From the NCBI GenBank assembly GCA_038380435.1, contig JAWZYU010000020.1, forward strand, positions 38,658,307-38,722,306: a stretch of DNA of 64,000 nucleotides, given 5' to 3'. Numbering within the stretch: the stretch's first letter is position 1; every line of letters starts with the position of its first letter. The notes beneath the pieces are model-generated. The model did no database searches. It saw nothing but the letters and a program-made list of their open reading frames with translations, and was not told the origin of the DNA. The position numbers and the translations under genes were made by a program. This document shows positions 33,080-44,529 of this stretch, one piece after another. The stretch comes from Ryuthela nishihirai (taxonomy: Eukaryota > Arthropoda > Arachnida > Araneae > Heptathelidae).

Positions 33080-33803
33080 GTCGGGTTCGTTTTATCTCTG
33101 AGCAGCACTTTATTTGCTCATAATAAGCTAAATGACTTGGTCACAAGGACCCCAAGGGCTCCGAGAGGGTTGGTGGAAAGGATAACTGTTTGGAGACAGA
33201 TTGAAGCATGCCGTCAAGATTGGGTTGGGTTGTTTTACCTCTGAGCGGCACTGTTTTGCACACCATGGACTAAATGGCCAGGTCACAAGGACCCCGAAGG
33301 CTCAGAGGTTAGGATAGGGGACATCTGGAACCGCTGCTGGGAGACAGATGGTAGCCTCAAGTCAAGGCCATCCAGCGTGTTCTTTAACGTGCACAGGGTA
33401 TGGCTATCCCGAACACGGCCACTGCTTAACGTCCCATCCGACGGACGGTGGCCTTTCCAAGCCCACCGTTGTCCCCTACTGACCGGGGGGGGGGGGAGTT
33501 TGCGGAGATAAGTCTCAACGCTGACCCAGCTGGGACTCGAATCTGGAAACTGAAGATTACGGCCGTCAAGACCATCTAACTTTTTTTTTATTGGACTGTT
33601 TTTTTTTTAATATAACATTGGACCACGGATTAACGCCCCATTAGATGGACGGCCGACTTTTTATGACCACTGGTGTCTCCTTTCTCACAGATGACAGAAT
33701 ATTGACTAGCGGAGAAAATTTTTAATGATGACCCAGATGAGAGTCGAACCTGGAAACACCAGATTACGAGCCTGGCTCGCTATCGACTGAGCCACCTCAG
33801 CCC
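33080..33803 (-). mobile_element. Old SINE-A split by a younger SINE-A
   Basis: The old 3' part lies at 33080-33219 (TTTTATCTCTGAGCAGCAC to GCCGTCAAGA). The old 5' part lies at 33562-33803, ending in a full tRNA head (GATTACGAGCCTGGCTCGC, ATCGACTGAGCCACC). T-runs interrupt it near 33580-33612. Confidence 0.82.
33220..33561 (-). mobile_element. Young SINE-A nested in an old one, 5'-truncated
   Basis: Minus-strand copy flanked by an exact GCCGTCAAGA repeat at 33210-33219 and 33562-33571. It ends within the anticodon region (GAAGATTACG), so the head is incomplete even though the TSD is present: incomplete reverse transcription followed by insertion. Confidence 0.9.
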
Positions 33804-34219
33804 TAATATTTAAGCAGTGGCACAATGATAATGTTGTAAACATAGTATTCGTGATAGAAATTTAAAGTCTCAGTGGTATCGTGGGGTGGTCAAGGGATTT
33901 TTACTGAGAGCAGCATTTGCTCTTTTGTGGAGAGTGCAAAATAAACCTTTTGAATTTGGAGAAAATGAAATATTGCTTTGTTTGGGCAGATACTAATAAA
34001 ACACTATCATTCACATTTTCCGAATCTTATATTGGTTTTGATTTCAACCGGTATAGGACGTTAAATTTAGAAATGAGAAACCTTTTTCTCCTTAAAAACG
34101 AACATTCCATATTCGGCAGAGGATATTTGACATTCTTGTTCATCATAAGCTGTGTCTAAAGTTTTTATGCCTTGTTACAGAGCCTCGGAGATGAATTCCT
34201 GGATATAAAATTTTAACAG
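33804..34219. other. AT-rich sequence, nothing recognised
   Basis: The 80-residue frame 33917-34159 shows no recognised motif; I do not call it a gene. Confidence 0.4.
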
Positions 34220-34220
34220 G

Positions 34221-34645
34221 TAGTGGGGTAGGGGATGGCTCAGCCGACAGCGCCTCAGTCTTATAATCAACAGTCTCCAGGTTTGAACCCCAACTGGGTC
34301 AGCGTTGAGAATTTTCTCCTCTAACTTCCATTCTACCCTCGGTGAGAAAGAGGACAACAATGGACTTGGAAAGGCCGCCGTCCATTGGATGGGACGTTAA
34401 ACCGTGATCCCATGTGCTGGACAGCCATATACCCTGTGCATGTTAAAGAACATGCTAGATAACCTGGAGTAAAAACAGCCGGACCGTAAGCTGAGAGGAC
34501 TAACTATATATACCTTCCTACACATTCAGCCTTCTTCTGGCAGAGAGATTCTATATACACCTTTGAAAGATTGTATATACGATGTGTATATAGGATCTCT
34601 TTACCTGGAAGTAAACAGCTCAGAAGTAAAACAGCTGAACCGTAA
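34221..34645 (+). mobile_element. Old SINE-A with an internal insert
   Basis: Plus-strand SINE-A with a readable head (GGATGGCTCAGCCGACAGCG, GGTTTGAACCCC) and centre to about 34475. The tail-like CAGCTCAGAAGTAAAACAGC appears only at about 34617. Between them is unrelated sequence with the 62-bp arm described separately. Confidence 0.72.
34507..34568 (+). repeat. 62-bp inverted repeat, left arm
   Basis: TATATACCTTCCTACACATT through CTATATACACCTTTGAAA. Its exact reverse complement is at 35237-35298, about 670 bp away. Confidence 0.85.
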
Positions 34646-36150
34646 AAGGTAGTAGGGTGTAGAAAAACTGTTTTCTTTTTTGTGCTTTTATTTGATGTCG
34701 ATATTTGTTTTGCTACGTATTTTTATATTTGGCTGCGGCAGCTCTCAGCTGTCCACTAGAGTTGGGATATTTCTAAAAGCAAAGTTTACTATCTCAGAAT
34801 GTTTACCGAAGACTGATGAATTAATACTCAATATTTTCAGATGTGCAAGAAAAAAAGAACGGATGTTTTACATTCTTATTACTTCTTAGCATTTCTGAGG
34901 TTAGTTTGGGATATAAAAAGGCTCAGCAATGCGCTTCTGATAGATCGCATTTCTCTAACTCTGAACTAGTAATGAAAATAGAAATCTATAATCCCTCCCC
35001 GATCTTCTACCGAACTATCAAATCCTTCTTTTTTTACCCCCTGAAAAATATGTACATTCGGAATTCTGCTTTCTATCTTTCATATATATATATAGATATA
35101 AAAGCTCATGAAGAAAAATATCGCAAGGGATTCTGAGTCAGATCTTGTCCAGAAGTACGAGTACTGGCTTGGTCAACTTACGAGTCAATTTGGGATTGAA
35201 TAGTTGCTGGGAAATCGTTCCTTTTAGAAACCTGGTTTTCAAAGGTGTATATAGAATCTCTCTGCCAGAAGAAGGCTGAATGTGTAGGAAGGTATATATT
35301 GGCTTAGATTCAATGGATACTGGGCAAATCTCGCGGGAGGAACACAGGAGAGTCACATCAGGGAAAGAAAGTTTCCGAGTCTAGATTACGGGCATTGGAA
35401 ACGATCCTGAGAGACACTGATGGGACATAAACAGCAAATGGAGCCACGAAAGTGCTTGGGTGGAGAAATGACGAAAGGAAACGAGAAGAAGCATTTTGCA
35501 AAAAAAATGCATTTTTAACTTTGGGAATTTGAAAAAAAAAGAGGTACTTGAATTAGTTGTGAGGAATTGCATACATTTCTTTTGGAAGTTGAAACTATAT
35601 TTATTGAAGTTGGGTTTTTGGAGTTGTTATTTTCTTATAGAAGCATTAGAAGTTGAAATTAAATGGATTTTAAAACAATGTTTTAAAATTTGCCCCAAAT
35701 AGAAAACGCAAATTTTTAAATCATGCACCAAATAAATAAGGGAAAATTTGGTGCATGAGCAATTATGGACAACAATAATAAAAATTTAGCATATTTTATT
35801 ATGAGAGGGAGAAAAAGATTTGAGCGATTTACTAAATGTAATTTTCTTCTTATTATCATTTTAATATTCTTTAAACTTATATGTACAATTTTACTCCACT
35901 ATTACAAAGCCAAGTGGTTATTTTACATGGTTAAAATGTTTATTAAATTATAAAAAGTTTCAAACTTTTCGAAGCTAGTGATCTACGATCGCGCGAATGG
36001 AACAATAATTATATTAATAATTATAAAAGTAACTTAACTTTCTAAGCTTTCAATAACTTCAAATTTATTATTATTTAATCTCTGCTTCTTTATCTCTTTT
36101 ATTGGAATCTTTCTCAAAAATATAAATATTTCCTCCTTGTCTTGCGCTCT
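34646..36150. other. AT-rich sequence, no gene recognised
   Basis: Several 60-100 residue frames on both strands, none with a recognised motif. It contains the right arm of the 62-bp inverted repeat. Confidence 0.4.
35237..35298 (-). repeat. 62-bp inverted repeat, right arm
   Basis: Reverse complement of 34507-34568, apparently without mismatch. Confidence 0.85.
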
Positions 36151-36360
36151 TGGCTACTTATCAAAAGGATCTGGGTTCGAGTCCCGGGTAAGGCACGAAT
36201 GCTTCTGTCGTCTTTCTGCTGAGGTCTCGCCTTCCTCACAAATATTTCTCTAATACGGCGTATTACAGTAACAGGCTACTCTCAGACCTCTTAAAAAACG
36301 GCAGGCTACTCTCAGACCACTTAACCCCCCCCCCCTCAAGCAACTGCTTGAGGGTTTTTT
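36140..36360 (+). mobile_element. Degraded SINE-B
   Basis: CGCTCTTGGCTACTTATC, GGGTTCGAGTCCCGGG, TAAGGCACGAATGC and TTTCTGCTGAGGTCTCG match SINE-B from mid-head onward. After CTCAGACC it breaks up: AGGCTACTCTCAGACC is duplicated, then CAAGCAACTGCTTGAGGG. Confidence 0.75.
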
Positions 36361-36512
36361 TTTCAAGTGGGTTATTAAAGTCTTTGAGGGTATACCCTCG
36401 GCCTTGTGATCCTTAATCCGGCTCTGTGAACACTTAATTTTAAGTAGCCTTAACATCAAAGAAAATCTAAAAAGAGCGAAAGCGGAATTCTCAAGATCTT
36501 TTTGTTATTGTT

Positions 36513-36880
36513 TTTGCTCTGAGAGGCACTTTAGTGTACACAATAAGATAAATGGCAGGGTCACATAGATTACAAAGACTTAGGGTTGGGTGGGGGAAGA
36601 GAGTCCATTGATAAACGTTAAGGAGGTAAATGGAGTCATCGCGTCAAAACCACTCAGCGTGTTTCTAACGTGAGTAAGTATGGCTATCCTGGTATGGAGC
36701 CGTGGCTTAATGTCCTACAAGACGGACGGCAGAGTTTCCAATCTCACTAGTGTCACGTTTCTTACCGAGATCAAAGTGGGTGTAAGCGGTAAAAATCTAA
36801 TGCAACGCAGCGGAGGTTCAAATTTACAAACATTGGATTACGAGTGTAGGCCCTACTTACTAGCCAACCTCCATCACTAT
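36513..36880 (-). mobile_element. Old SINE-A
   Basis: Strongly diverged minus-strand copy: CTCTGAGAGGCACTTTAGTG, GTGGCTTAATGTCCTAC, GACGGACGGCAGAG and a worn head GGATTACGAGTGTAGG. The 72-residue frame inside is not a gene. Confidence 0.72.
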
Positions 36881-37062
36881 AGAGGTGGAACTAGATAATT
36901 TGAAATTATGTGAGAAACCATTTTAATCAAATATGTCGTGAATAGCGTACGGCTTTAATAAAGTGGTAATGATTATTCTAAAAAGAAACAGCACTATAGC
37001 AGATGCAGTGTTGATCCAGATTTAATTCTGGTTATAGTGTTTAAAAGTTTTTCCACATGGAT

Positions 37063-37430
37063 CTGGGGCGGGGGTGGCTCAGTCGGTAGTTCCCAGGTTT
37101 GAGTCCCAGCTGGGTCAGCGTTGAGATTTATCTCCGCAAAATTCCCCGCCCTGCCCACGTTCAGTAGGGGACACCGATGGGCTTGGAAAGACCGCCGTCC
37201 GTCGGATGGGACGTTAAGCCGAGGCCCCGTGTGTGGGAGAGCCATACCTTGTGCACGTTAAAGAACACGCTGGATGGTCTTGACGGGAGGTTACCATCTG
37301 TCTCCCAACAGCTGTTCCAGTGGGTCCCCTCCTCCAACCTTCTCTGAGCCTTCGGGGTCCATGTGACCTGGCCATTTAGCCCATGGTGTGCAAAAAAGTG
37401 CCGCTCAGAGGTAAAACAACCCAACCCACT
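37063..37430 (+). mobile_element. SINE-A with a deletion in the tRNA head
   Basis: Plus-strand copy in which GGCTCAGTCGGTAG joins directly to TTCCCAGGTTTGAG, so the anticodon stem-loop (about 23 bp) is missing. Both A and B boxes remain, but closer together. The TSD TGGATCT flanks it (about 37056-37062 and 37431-37437). Confidence 0.9.
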
Positions 37431-37439
37431 GGATCTATC

Positions 37440-37588
37440 TTTCCAGTCTACTTCTCTCAAATCTCCTTTACTTACTATTTCTGTGACTCCGTTTCCCCCA
37501 CATTAAAAATGTGCCACATAAAAAAAGCCATTAAAAATGGCTTTCTCCTCATCCTCTCGAAGACAAAATTCTCTCTGACCAAAAAAGT
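37440..37588. other. Unassigned spacer
   Basis: No feature recognised, except a TTAAAAATG/AAAAATGGC short repeat. Confidence 0.4.
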
Positions 37589-37958
37589 ACCTCTGAGCGG
37601 CATTTTTTTGCATACCATGGGCTAAATGGTCAGGTCACATGGACCCGAAGGCTCAGAGAAGGTTGCGGGAGGGAACCCACTGGAACAGCTGTTGGGAGAC
37701 AGATGTTAGCCTCCCGTCAAGGTCATCCAGCGTGTTCTTTAACGTGCACAGGGTATGGCTTTCCCGCACACGGGGCCACGGCTTTATGTCGCATCCGACG
37801 GACGGCGGCCTTTCCAAGCCCATCGGTGTCCCCTCTGATCGTGGGCAGGGCGGAGAATTTTACGGAGATAAATCTCAACGCTTACCCAGCTAGCACTTGA
37901 ACCTGGGAACTACAGATTACGAGCCTGGCGCGCTACCGACTGAGCCACCCCCGCCCCC
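37589..37958 (-). mobile_element. SINE-A lacking its AACCC tail
   Basis: Minus-strand copy with the full head (GAGCCACCCCCGCCCC at the right). It starts at TACCTCTGAGCGG at the left with no GTTGGGTTG tail. No clear TSD. Confidence 0.88.
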
Positions 37959-38590
37959 AAACCATACTAGTATTTTCCCTTCGCTGCTTTCAATACCACC
38001 TTTTTCAATTCCAACTTCTTTGTTCACGCACCTTCTTCCACAGCATTATATCTAAAGTGGATATTAATTATTTCTCAAATTTAATGTTTTATGTTATAAT
38101 TATAATATTACTAATAAAAAACTGATTGGTGTCTCAGTGGTGTTGCGTTGACTCACGGTATAACTTCTGTGATTCGGGTTCGAGTCCAGGGCAGATGGCA
38201 CAGTTATTATGATAATAACCGGTTAGGTTAAACGTATGCACGAAAAAATATTAAAATATTTGACTACCATCTTTTGAAAAATAGGAAACACACACCTTCC
38301 CAACACTGTGATTTACGAGCATTCCTGTTTTTGACTGATCTAACTCGGATTTCTTCCGAAGAGATGAATCTACATAATAGTGTATTTTTGATTTGTAAAT
38401 AATATTTATTTACGCAAACATCCTTCACATCTTTTGCCATATTCCATGTGAATAAGAAGTGTGTGGGAGTGTGTGTGTGTGTGTGGGGGGGGATCGTTCA
38501 GCCGATAGAACATCTAACTCGTAATCTAACTTACATTTAAGCCACTATCTTCGTTGTATTCTATTAATACTGGGTACAGAGGAAAAAAAT
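37959..38590. other. AT-rich, with a tRNA-like motif and a GT run
   Basis: Near 38128-38190 a GTGTCTCAGTGGTG and GGGTTCGAGTCC pair gives an A/B-box layout like a tRNA remnant, but the stems do not pair well. A (GT)n run lies at about 38460-38485, followed by nine G. Confidence 0.4.
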
Positions 38591-38672
38591 TGTGTTCAGC
38601 CTGATGGGATCCGAACCCAAGTCTTCTTGATAACATATCAGGTGTTTTGACCGCTGAGGTACCGGCCCCTGA
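38525..38672 (-). mobile_element. Putative SINE-C
   Basis: On the minus strand: tRNA-like head GGCCGGTACCTCAGCGGTC, a 7-base loop with TGT in the anticodon position, B box GGGTTCGGATCCC, then CAGGCTGAACAC and TACCCAGTATTAATAGAATA. The last two parts recur after a B box at 41925-41990 (CAGGCTCAAGCC, TACCCAGTATTAACAGAATG). That supports a third SINE family. Confidence 0.55.
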
Positions 38673-39119
38673 TCAAAATTTCCCTTGCTGTTGTCAGGGG
38701 CGGTCATAAATCTCATTCCTGGAGGGGGCCATTTAGGGACATACGAAGGTTTTTGTAGTGAAAAGTGTCATTTCTGAAGTACAAATTCTTTTATATGTCC
38801 TTGAATTTGTATTCATATGAGGTACTGAAGGAGTCAGGGGTTTGCCTTCCTGGAAAAGAAATTGTCTGGCTGCTCAAATGGAAAAAATAAACATTTGTGG
38901 ATCTTTTGGAAGGAGCCATAGCCCTCGTAACCCCCCCCCCCCCCGCCTCCATATGACAGCCACTGCTTGTTGTTGTTATTAAGCCTCGTACTCTAGTCTC
39001 AAGTAGATGGCATAATTATAGATAAAGCCTCCATTTATTGAAGCTATTCCAGGTTCATGCACAACACCAGCAGCACCACAAGGCGATCCAGCTGGTTTTT
39101 ACATCTCTTCATACATTGT
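38673..39119. other. Unassigned sequence
   Basis: No gene. Contains a run of 14 C near 38931-38944. Confidence 0.4.
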
Positions 39120-41488
39120 GTTTTAAATGATATTTATTAAATGACAACACAAATACTGATGAGTATCTAGGACTATTAGCAGAAAATGGTTTACTTAATA
39201 TGATAGAAGAGCCAACCAGAATTACGGAGAACTCGTATACATGTATTGATCATGTATTTCTTAGAATCAAAGATTTATATAATTGTAATATATTTCTGGA
39301 TGACATTGGAATTACTTACCACTGCTTAGTTAAGGTTAATTTAGATATTAAAATTGAACAAAAATTAAATAATAATGAAATAAAAATGGTGGATTTAAAA
39401 AGATTAAAGAATTTAATTGCATATATAAAATGGAATGATATATATATATATTGACGGCTTTGTTAATGCTTCTTTTAAAAATTTAATTGATACGCTAAGG
39501 CATTTAATTGATGATTCACCGAAAATAAAGAAAAAACGTTTTAGGAAAATTAAACCGTGGATGACAAACGAATTAGTAATTTTAATAAATTATCGTAACA
39601 CTCTGTATAAGGAAATGAAAAAAATTCTTCAGATATATCGCTTAAACAGTCATTTTCCCGATACAGAAATTTTGTCACTAGTGCCATAAGGGAAACAAAA
39701 ACACAATACTTTACTAATAAATTTTCCAAAGCAGGTAAAAACCTGAAAAAGCACTGGAATGTAATGAATGAAATATGTGGTAACTTTAAAGAGAAAGAAA
39801 ACTATCCCCGTACAATTAAAAGTAAGAACGAGTTAATTAAATATGATGAAGACCCTTATAAATTTGCAAATTTCTTCAACGATTATTTTGCCGGAATTGC
39901 AAGGAATTTGAACAAAGATTTGATTCAAACAAATGCTGATTGGGAGGGAGACGGAAAATCATCAACTGCGGTAAGTTCTTTCTTCTTAACGCCAGTAATA
40001 GCTAAAGATATTAGGATTCAAATTATACTTCTACCAAAAAATAAATCTCAAGGTTTTGATGGCTTAACCTCAGAAATAATTAATCTTTTGGGAGAAAACT
40101 TCATTGAAATACTTGTAAATCTATTTAATCTATCCATTGAGCAAGGAATTTTTCCTGATGTTTTGAAAAAACTACTATTGTTCCTATTTTTAAAGACGAT
40201 GACCCAAAGGAATTAGGGAATTATAGACTATTGCGTTACTCTCTATAATATCTAAAATTTTTGAAAAAATGGTAAAAAATAAATTTATGAATATCTGGAA
40301 AAAGAAATGTTTTCTCACTAGCCACCAGTTTGGGTTTAGAGAAAAAATGGGGACGGATGATGCATTATTACAGGTAACAAATACGATTTACACAGCGATG
40401 AATAACAATGATCATGCATTAACAATCTTTCTGGACATTAAAAAAGCATTCGATACGGTAAATCACCAAAAATTAATACAAAAATTACAAGCTGCTGGAG
40501 TTAGAGGAGTGGCATTGAATTGGTTTCGCAGTTATTTAGCTAACAGAATACAAAAAGTAAAAAAATAAAAGATACATACAGTGCTAGGACTAAAGTTGAA
40601 TACGAAGTGCCCCAGGGATCTGTTCTGGATCCCTTATTATTTATTATTTATATTAATCATATATATTCCATTAACCTAACAGGTAAATTAACCATTTTTG
40701 CTGACGACACTTGCCTGACATATACTGGTTCTGATTCTTCGATTATTTTTAAGCAAGCAAATAGTGATCTAGAATTAATTTAGAAACTGGTCCACAAGTA
40801 ATTTTTTAACAATAAATCTGAAAAAGACAAATGCAGTTTATTTCTACTTAAATAAAATAGTTATGTTACAGACATTTTGCACCGCAATAAATTGAAATAT
40901 CATGAGAGTAATTGTTCATCGAAAAGTCACTGTAATTGTCCTGAAATTTCTTTTGTGCCGTCAGTGAAATATTTAAGTATTTGAATTTATGCATGCTTAA
41001 CTTGGAACGTGCATGTAACATGGGTAAAAAGGAAGGCCATCCGTAACCTGGCCCGCTTATATCTCGTAAGACAGTTAGATTTAAATTTATGTGTACACTA
41101 TATTATGCGTTAACATGTTCTAAATTAACATATGTCATAAAATCTTGGGGGGCGGGGAATGTATTTAAATAATTTTAAACAACTTTTAGTTCTGCCAAAG
41201 AGATTTATTCGCTTATTAACTAAAAGCCCAAAAATGCAACCTTCATTACCTTTGTTTCGAGAAGCAGGAATTTTGCCTTTACCCTATGATTATTTTTTCG
41301 AAATTATTAAATGCTTTTCTTTAGAAATGAAAGCATTAAAACTGATACGAATAACTACCAATTAAGACGAGATAAAAACATAAATTATGAAATTCCTGCA
41401 TTACATAAGGAAAATTTTAGGCACTATTATTTGTATTTAGCACCGAAATACTGAGTACTTAGAGAAAAAAAAACGAATACTTAGAGAA
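39120..41488 (+). pseudogene. Decayed Jockey/CR1-like LINE, first copy
   Basis: Broken LINE ORF2 pieces in order: the end of the endonuclease with LLAENGLLNMIEEPTRIT and CIDHVFLR (39150-39400); KPWMTNELVILINYRNTLYK (about 39555); YKFANFFNDYFAGIARNLN; NKSQGFDGLTSEIINLLG; HQFGFREKMGTDDALLQ; FLDIKKAFDTVNHQ (first catalytic Asp of the RT, about 40430); VPQGSVLDPLLFIIYINHI; FADDTCLTYTG (catalytic DD, about 40700); and a C-terminal part to LAPKY near 41450. Frame changes and stops separate them, so it is inactive. The first endonuclease part is missing (5' truncation). The superfamily is judged by motif style only. Confidence 0.88.
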
Positions 41489-41565
41489 AAACCATATGTG
41501 GGAGAGAGCCATACCCTGTGCACATTAAAGAACACGCTGAATGGCCTTAATGAGAGGCTCTCTCT
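41489..41565 (+). mobile_element. SINE-A internal fragment
   Basis: About 75 bp: GTGGGAGAGAGCCATACC, CACATTAAAGAACACGC, GGCCTTAATGAGAGGC. No ends remain. Confidence 0.75.
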
Positions 41566-41860
41566 AGGTCAGCATGAAAAATATAAAAAATTATCATTTG
41601 CTTTCTAAAGTTCTCAAGAACCACATTTTGAAACTGGATGATGTGGAAACTTTTTTTGCATTGAATTACAACAACTTTTTATATGTAACACAGATATTGA
41701 ATGTTTCTACCTTTCTGACTTTCACACTTTCTGGATTACTAGAAATGTTTTGTTTTGAGTTATTTTTTTTTGTGCATTATGTTCAATGTGACGACTGATG
41801 TTTAAAATTAAAAAATTTTCTGTATGGAGATCTCACGAACGAGCCTACTCTTGTGAGATC
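41566..41860. other. AT-rich sequence, possibly LINE 3' material
   Basis: A 74-residue frame (41574-41798) shows no known motif. It may belong to the 3' end of the preceding LINE; unproven. Confidence 0.3.
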
Positions 41861-41899
41861 TCAAAATCTTTTGTATACCGTAAAACTTTATCTGAAAAA

Positions 41900-42000
41900 A
41901 TTATTTATCTAGTAGGAGTTCGCGGGTTCGAATCCCTCCAGGCTCAAGCCAAATTTCCCACCCCTATACCCAGTATTAACAGAATGCAATAGAGATATTT
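41900..42000 (+). mobile_element. Putative SINE-C, partial
   Basis: B box GGGTTCGAATCCC followed by CAGGCTCAAGCC and TACCCAGTATTAACAGAATG, matching the element at 38525-38672 on the other strand. The A box is not clear. Confidence 0.5.
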
Positions 42001-42194
42001 GCTTGAATACAATGGGGTCGCTTGAATACAAAAAGAATATGACATTTGGTAACTAACATATAACAACATGCATGGAGCACGTGGATCATTTATATTTAAT
42101 ATATGTAGACGATTGTGAGTAAGAACTGATTGACTGACGGCTAACAGGGAATCAGGTTAATTCTAAATACGATGCAAAAATGCTAGAGCTCTGA

Positions 42195-42760
42195 ATATTT
42201 GCATCTAGGTGTAATCCGGGTCGGAGATCTCGGGAAAAATCTGAAATTTGTCCTCCGACGTTTCTCTTAAGGTCCAATAGAGGTCACCTGGAGGTCAAAT
42301 CATGATACACGAGTGTTAGAAATGTGTAAATTGGTGTCTGGGAGTGTTTCGGATTGTAGATGTCGGAAATGTTACGAAATTTCGGATTCGGAGGGTCCTT
42401 CGAAGTCAAAGGTCAAGTTTAGAAATGTAAGTGTTAGAAAGCTTAAAATTGGTTGCTGGAAATATTTTGAGGGGTAGATCACAGAAATATTGTGAACTTG
42501 GATGCGCTGTATCCTTTAAGGTCAAAGGTCACATATAGGCTTTAGAGGCTAAAAATTGGTGTCTGGGGGTATTTTGGGTCGTAGATCTCAGAACATATAC
42601 CCTAGATTTGGATGCGATGGGTACTTCGAGGTATCAGTGTTGGAGAACTTAAAATTGGTGAATAGGGAGGGCTATTTCAGAGAGTAGAACTCGTAAATGA
42701 AAGGAATTTCCAGATTTGGTGTCGCATTCAAGGTCAAATAGGAGCAGGAGTGACGGTCTT
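42195..42760. repeat. Diverged tandem repeat, about 105-120 bp unit
   Basis: Four to five copies, each with a variant of AAATTGGTGTCTGGG (near 42330, 42447, 42550, 42652), then GTAGATCTCAGAA, TTTGGATGCGATGG and AAGGTCAAAGGTCA. Spacing is 100-120 bp. No coding frame. Confidence 0.72.
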
Positions 42761-43440
42761 ATAAATCAACAGGTGTCGATTGATAGCACCGATTGATTTC
42801 TAGTATTTACATTCATGTTTCTATTTATATATTCATGTGAATATATGTGTAAAATACATAATCAATAACATAATGGGTTTAACTGACGTTAATATGCACA
42901 GTAGAAGCTTTTAACAAAATATGAACTTATCCGTAATTTGTATAACAATTCAAGAACGAGTTACAACCGTCATCTGCATAAACTTCGATGCATTCCATTT
43001 GAAAAAATATTATTTCCCAATCTGGGATTAAAGTTAGCTGTCAAAAGGTAGGCTTTTAACTGATTTTACAGTGTTGGAGTTCCTGTTTGCTCTCCTTGTT
43101 CCTGCTTTGAGAAAGACATTTTCTTCAACGTGATGAAATTCCCTGTTGTATAATCAGTGACTAATCAAATACAAAAAAATCGAACAGGAAAGAAAAATCA
43201 CCACTGGCGAATATGAAAGGCACATTCTGAGAGAAATTAAAGTTCGTCCTTTTCAAAAATTTGTGCATTCTAACGGTGGCAAGTGTAAATAATGGAATAT
43301 TCAGAAACAGAGAGTAGTAATATTTTATTAACATCGATCAAACCTAGAAAGAATTTTCCATTTTCCTCTTATGACGAAAAAAAGGTGCGTTTTCAGTGCA
43401 CTCTTCTTTCCAGAGTAAAGGAGTCATATCACTGCTGTCG
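42761..43440. other. AT-rich sequence, nothing recognised
   Basis: No gene or repeat recognised in about 680 bp. Confidence 0.45.
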
Positions 43441-43446
43441 ATATAA

Positions 43447-43738
43447 CTCCCCACCCTGCCCACGGCCAGTAGGGGACACCGATGGGTTTGGAAAGACCGC
43501 CGTACGTCGGATGAGACATTAAGCCGTGGCCCCATATGCGGGAGAGCCATACCCTGTGCACGTTAAAGAACATACTGGATGTTCTTGACGGAAGGCTATC
43601 AACTGTCTCCTAATAGCTATTTCAATGGGTTCCCTCCCCTAACCTTCTCTGAGTCTTCGGGGCCCTTGTGACCTGGCCATTTAGCCCATGGTGTGCAAGA
43701 AAGTGCCGCTCAGAGGTAAAGCAACCTAACCCAACCTG
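43447..43738 (+). mobile_element. SINE-A, 5'-truncated
   Basis: Plus-strand copy starting in the linker (CCCCACCCTGCCCACGG) and ending AAAGCAACCTAACCCAACC. No tRNA head; no clear TSD. Confidence 0.88.
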
Positions 43739-44053
43739 TTGTCGATAAAAAATATATCCCTAAATTTTTGTCATAAATAAATTTTTCGGAGTAAAATTTT
43801 AAGTTTTACCATTTTTCCAAATTCAGTGCTCTCCAAGAATGGAAATCTAAACTACTGGAAGAATCGAGAAAATATGAATAGTAAGTAATATTTCTATTAG
43901 CGTGTGTACAATCTAAGAAGAATATTTCATCTATTTCTAAAATGAAGTCAAATGTCTATAGACAATTGCAGTTTTTATGAGAAACAGAATTTTTTCCACC
44001 ACTCACAATTTGGTTTTAGGGAAAGTAGGAACACAGAAAAGATCATACCAGGT

Positions 44054-44230
44054 TACTGAAAGATAATTAATAGTATAAATGAAACAAAGAAAACTTTAAT
44101 CATTTTTCTTGACATAAGAAACGCTTTCGATACAGTAAATCACAAAATTCACTTGGATAAACTTTATGTAAGTGGTATTAAGAGGTATTTGTTTTGATTG
44201 GTTGAAGTCTTATTCGAAAAATAGAAAACA
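44054..44230 (+). repeat. Inverted duplication of LINE RT, left arm
   Basis: About 175 bp containing the FLDIRNAFDTVNH coding segment. The reverse complement is at 44530-44707 with virtually no mismatch. Confidence 0.9.
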
Positions 44231-44473
44231 AACTGTTTGTATGGGATCTAAAACAAATGAATACATTCTTGTTAGTAAAGGGGTTCCGTAGGGCTCCATT
44301 TTAGGTCGTGTTCTATTCTTGTTTTTTTTCAACGGTTTTTGCAAGTTAAAGTTGAATGGTTCACTAACTTGTTATGCAGACGATGCAGCCATTGTATGCT
44401 CTGGTAGAGATATAACTGAACTTCAGTTTAAAGTTGAACAAGATCTACAACAAATGCATTTTAGGTTTTCTTC

Positions 44474-44522
44474 AAATAAAATCAATTAAATATTATATTA
44501 TAATATTTAATTGATTTTATTT
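44474..44522. repeat. 49-bp perfect AT-rich palindrome
   Basis: Arms of 24 bp (AAATAAAATCAATTAAATAT...) around a single T at 44498. It lies just before the right arm of the LINE inverted duplication and may mark the rearrangement joint. Confidence 0.9.
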
Positions 44523-44529
44523 GATTTTA

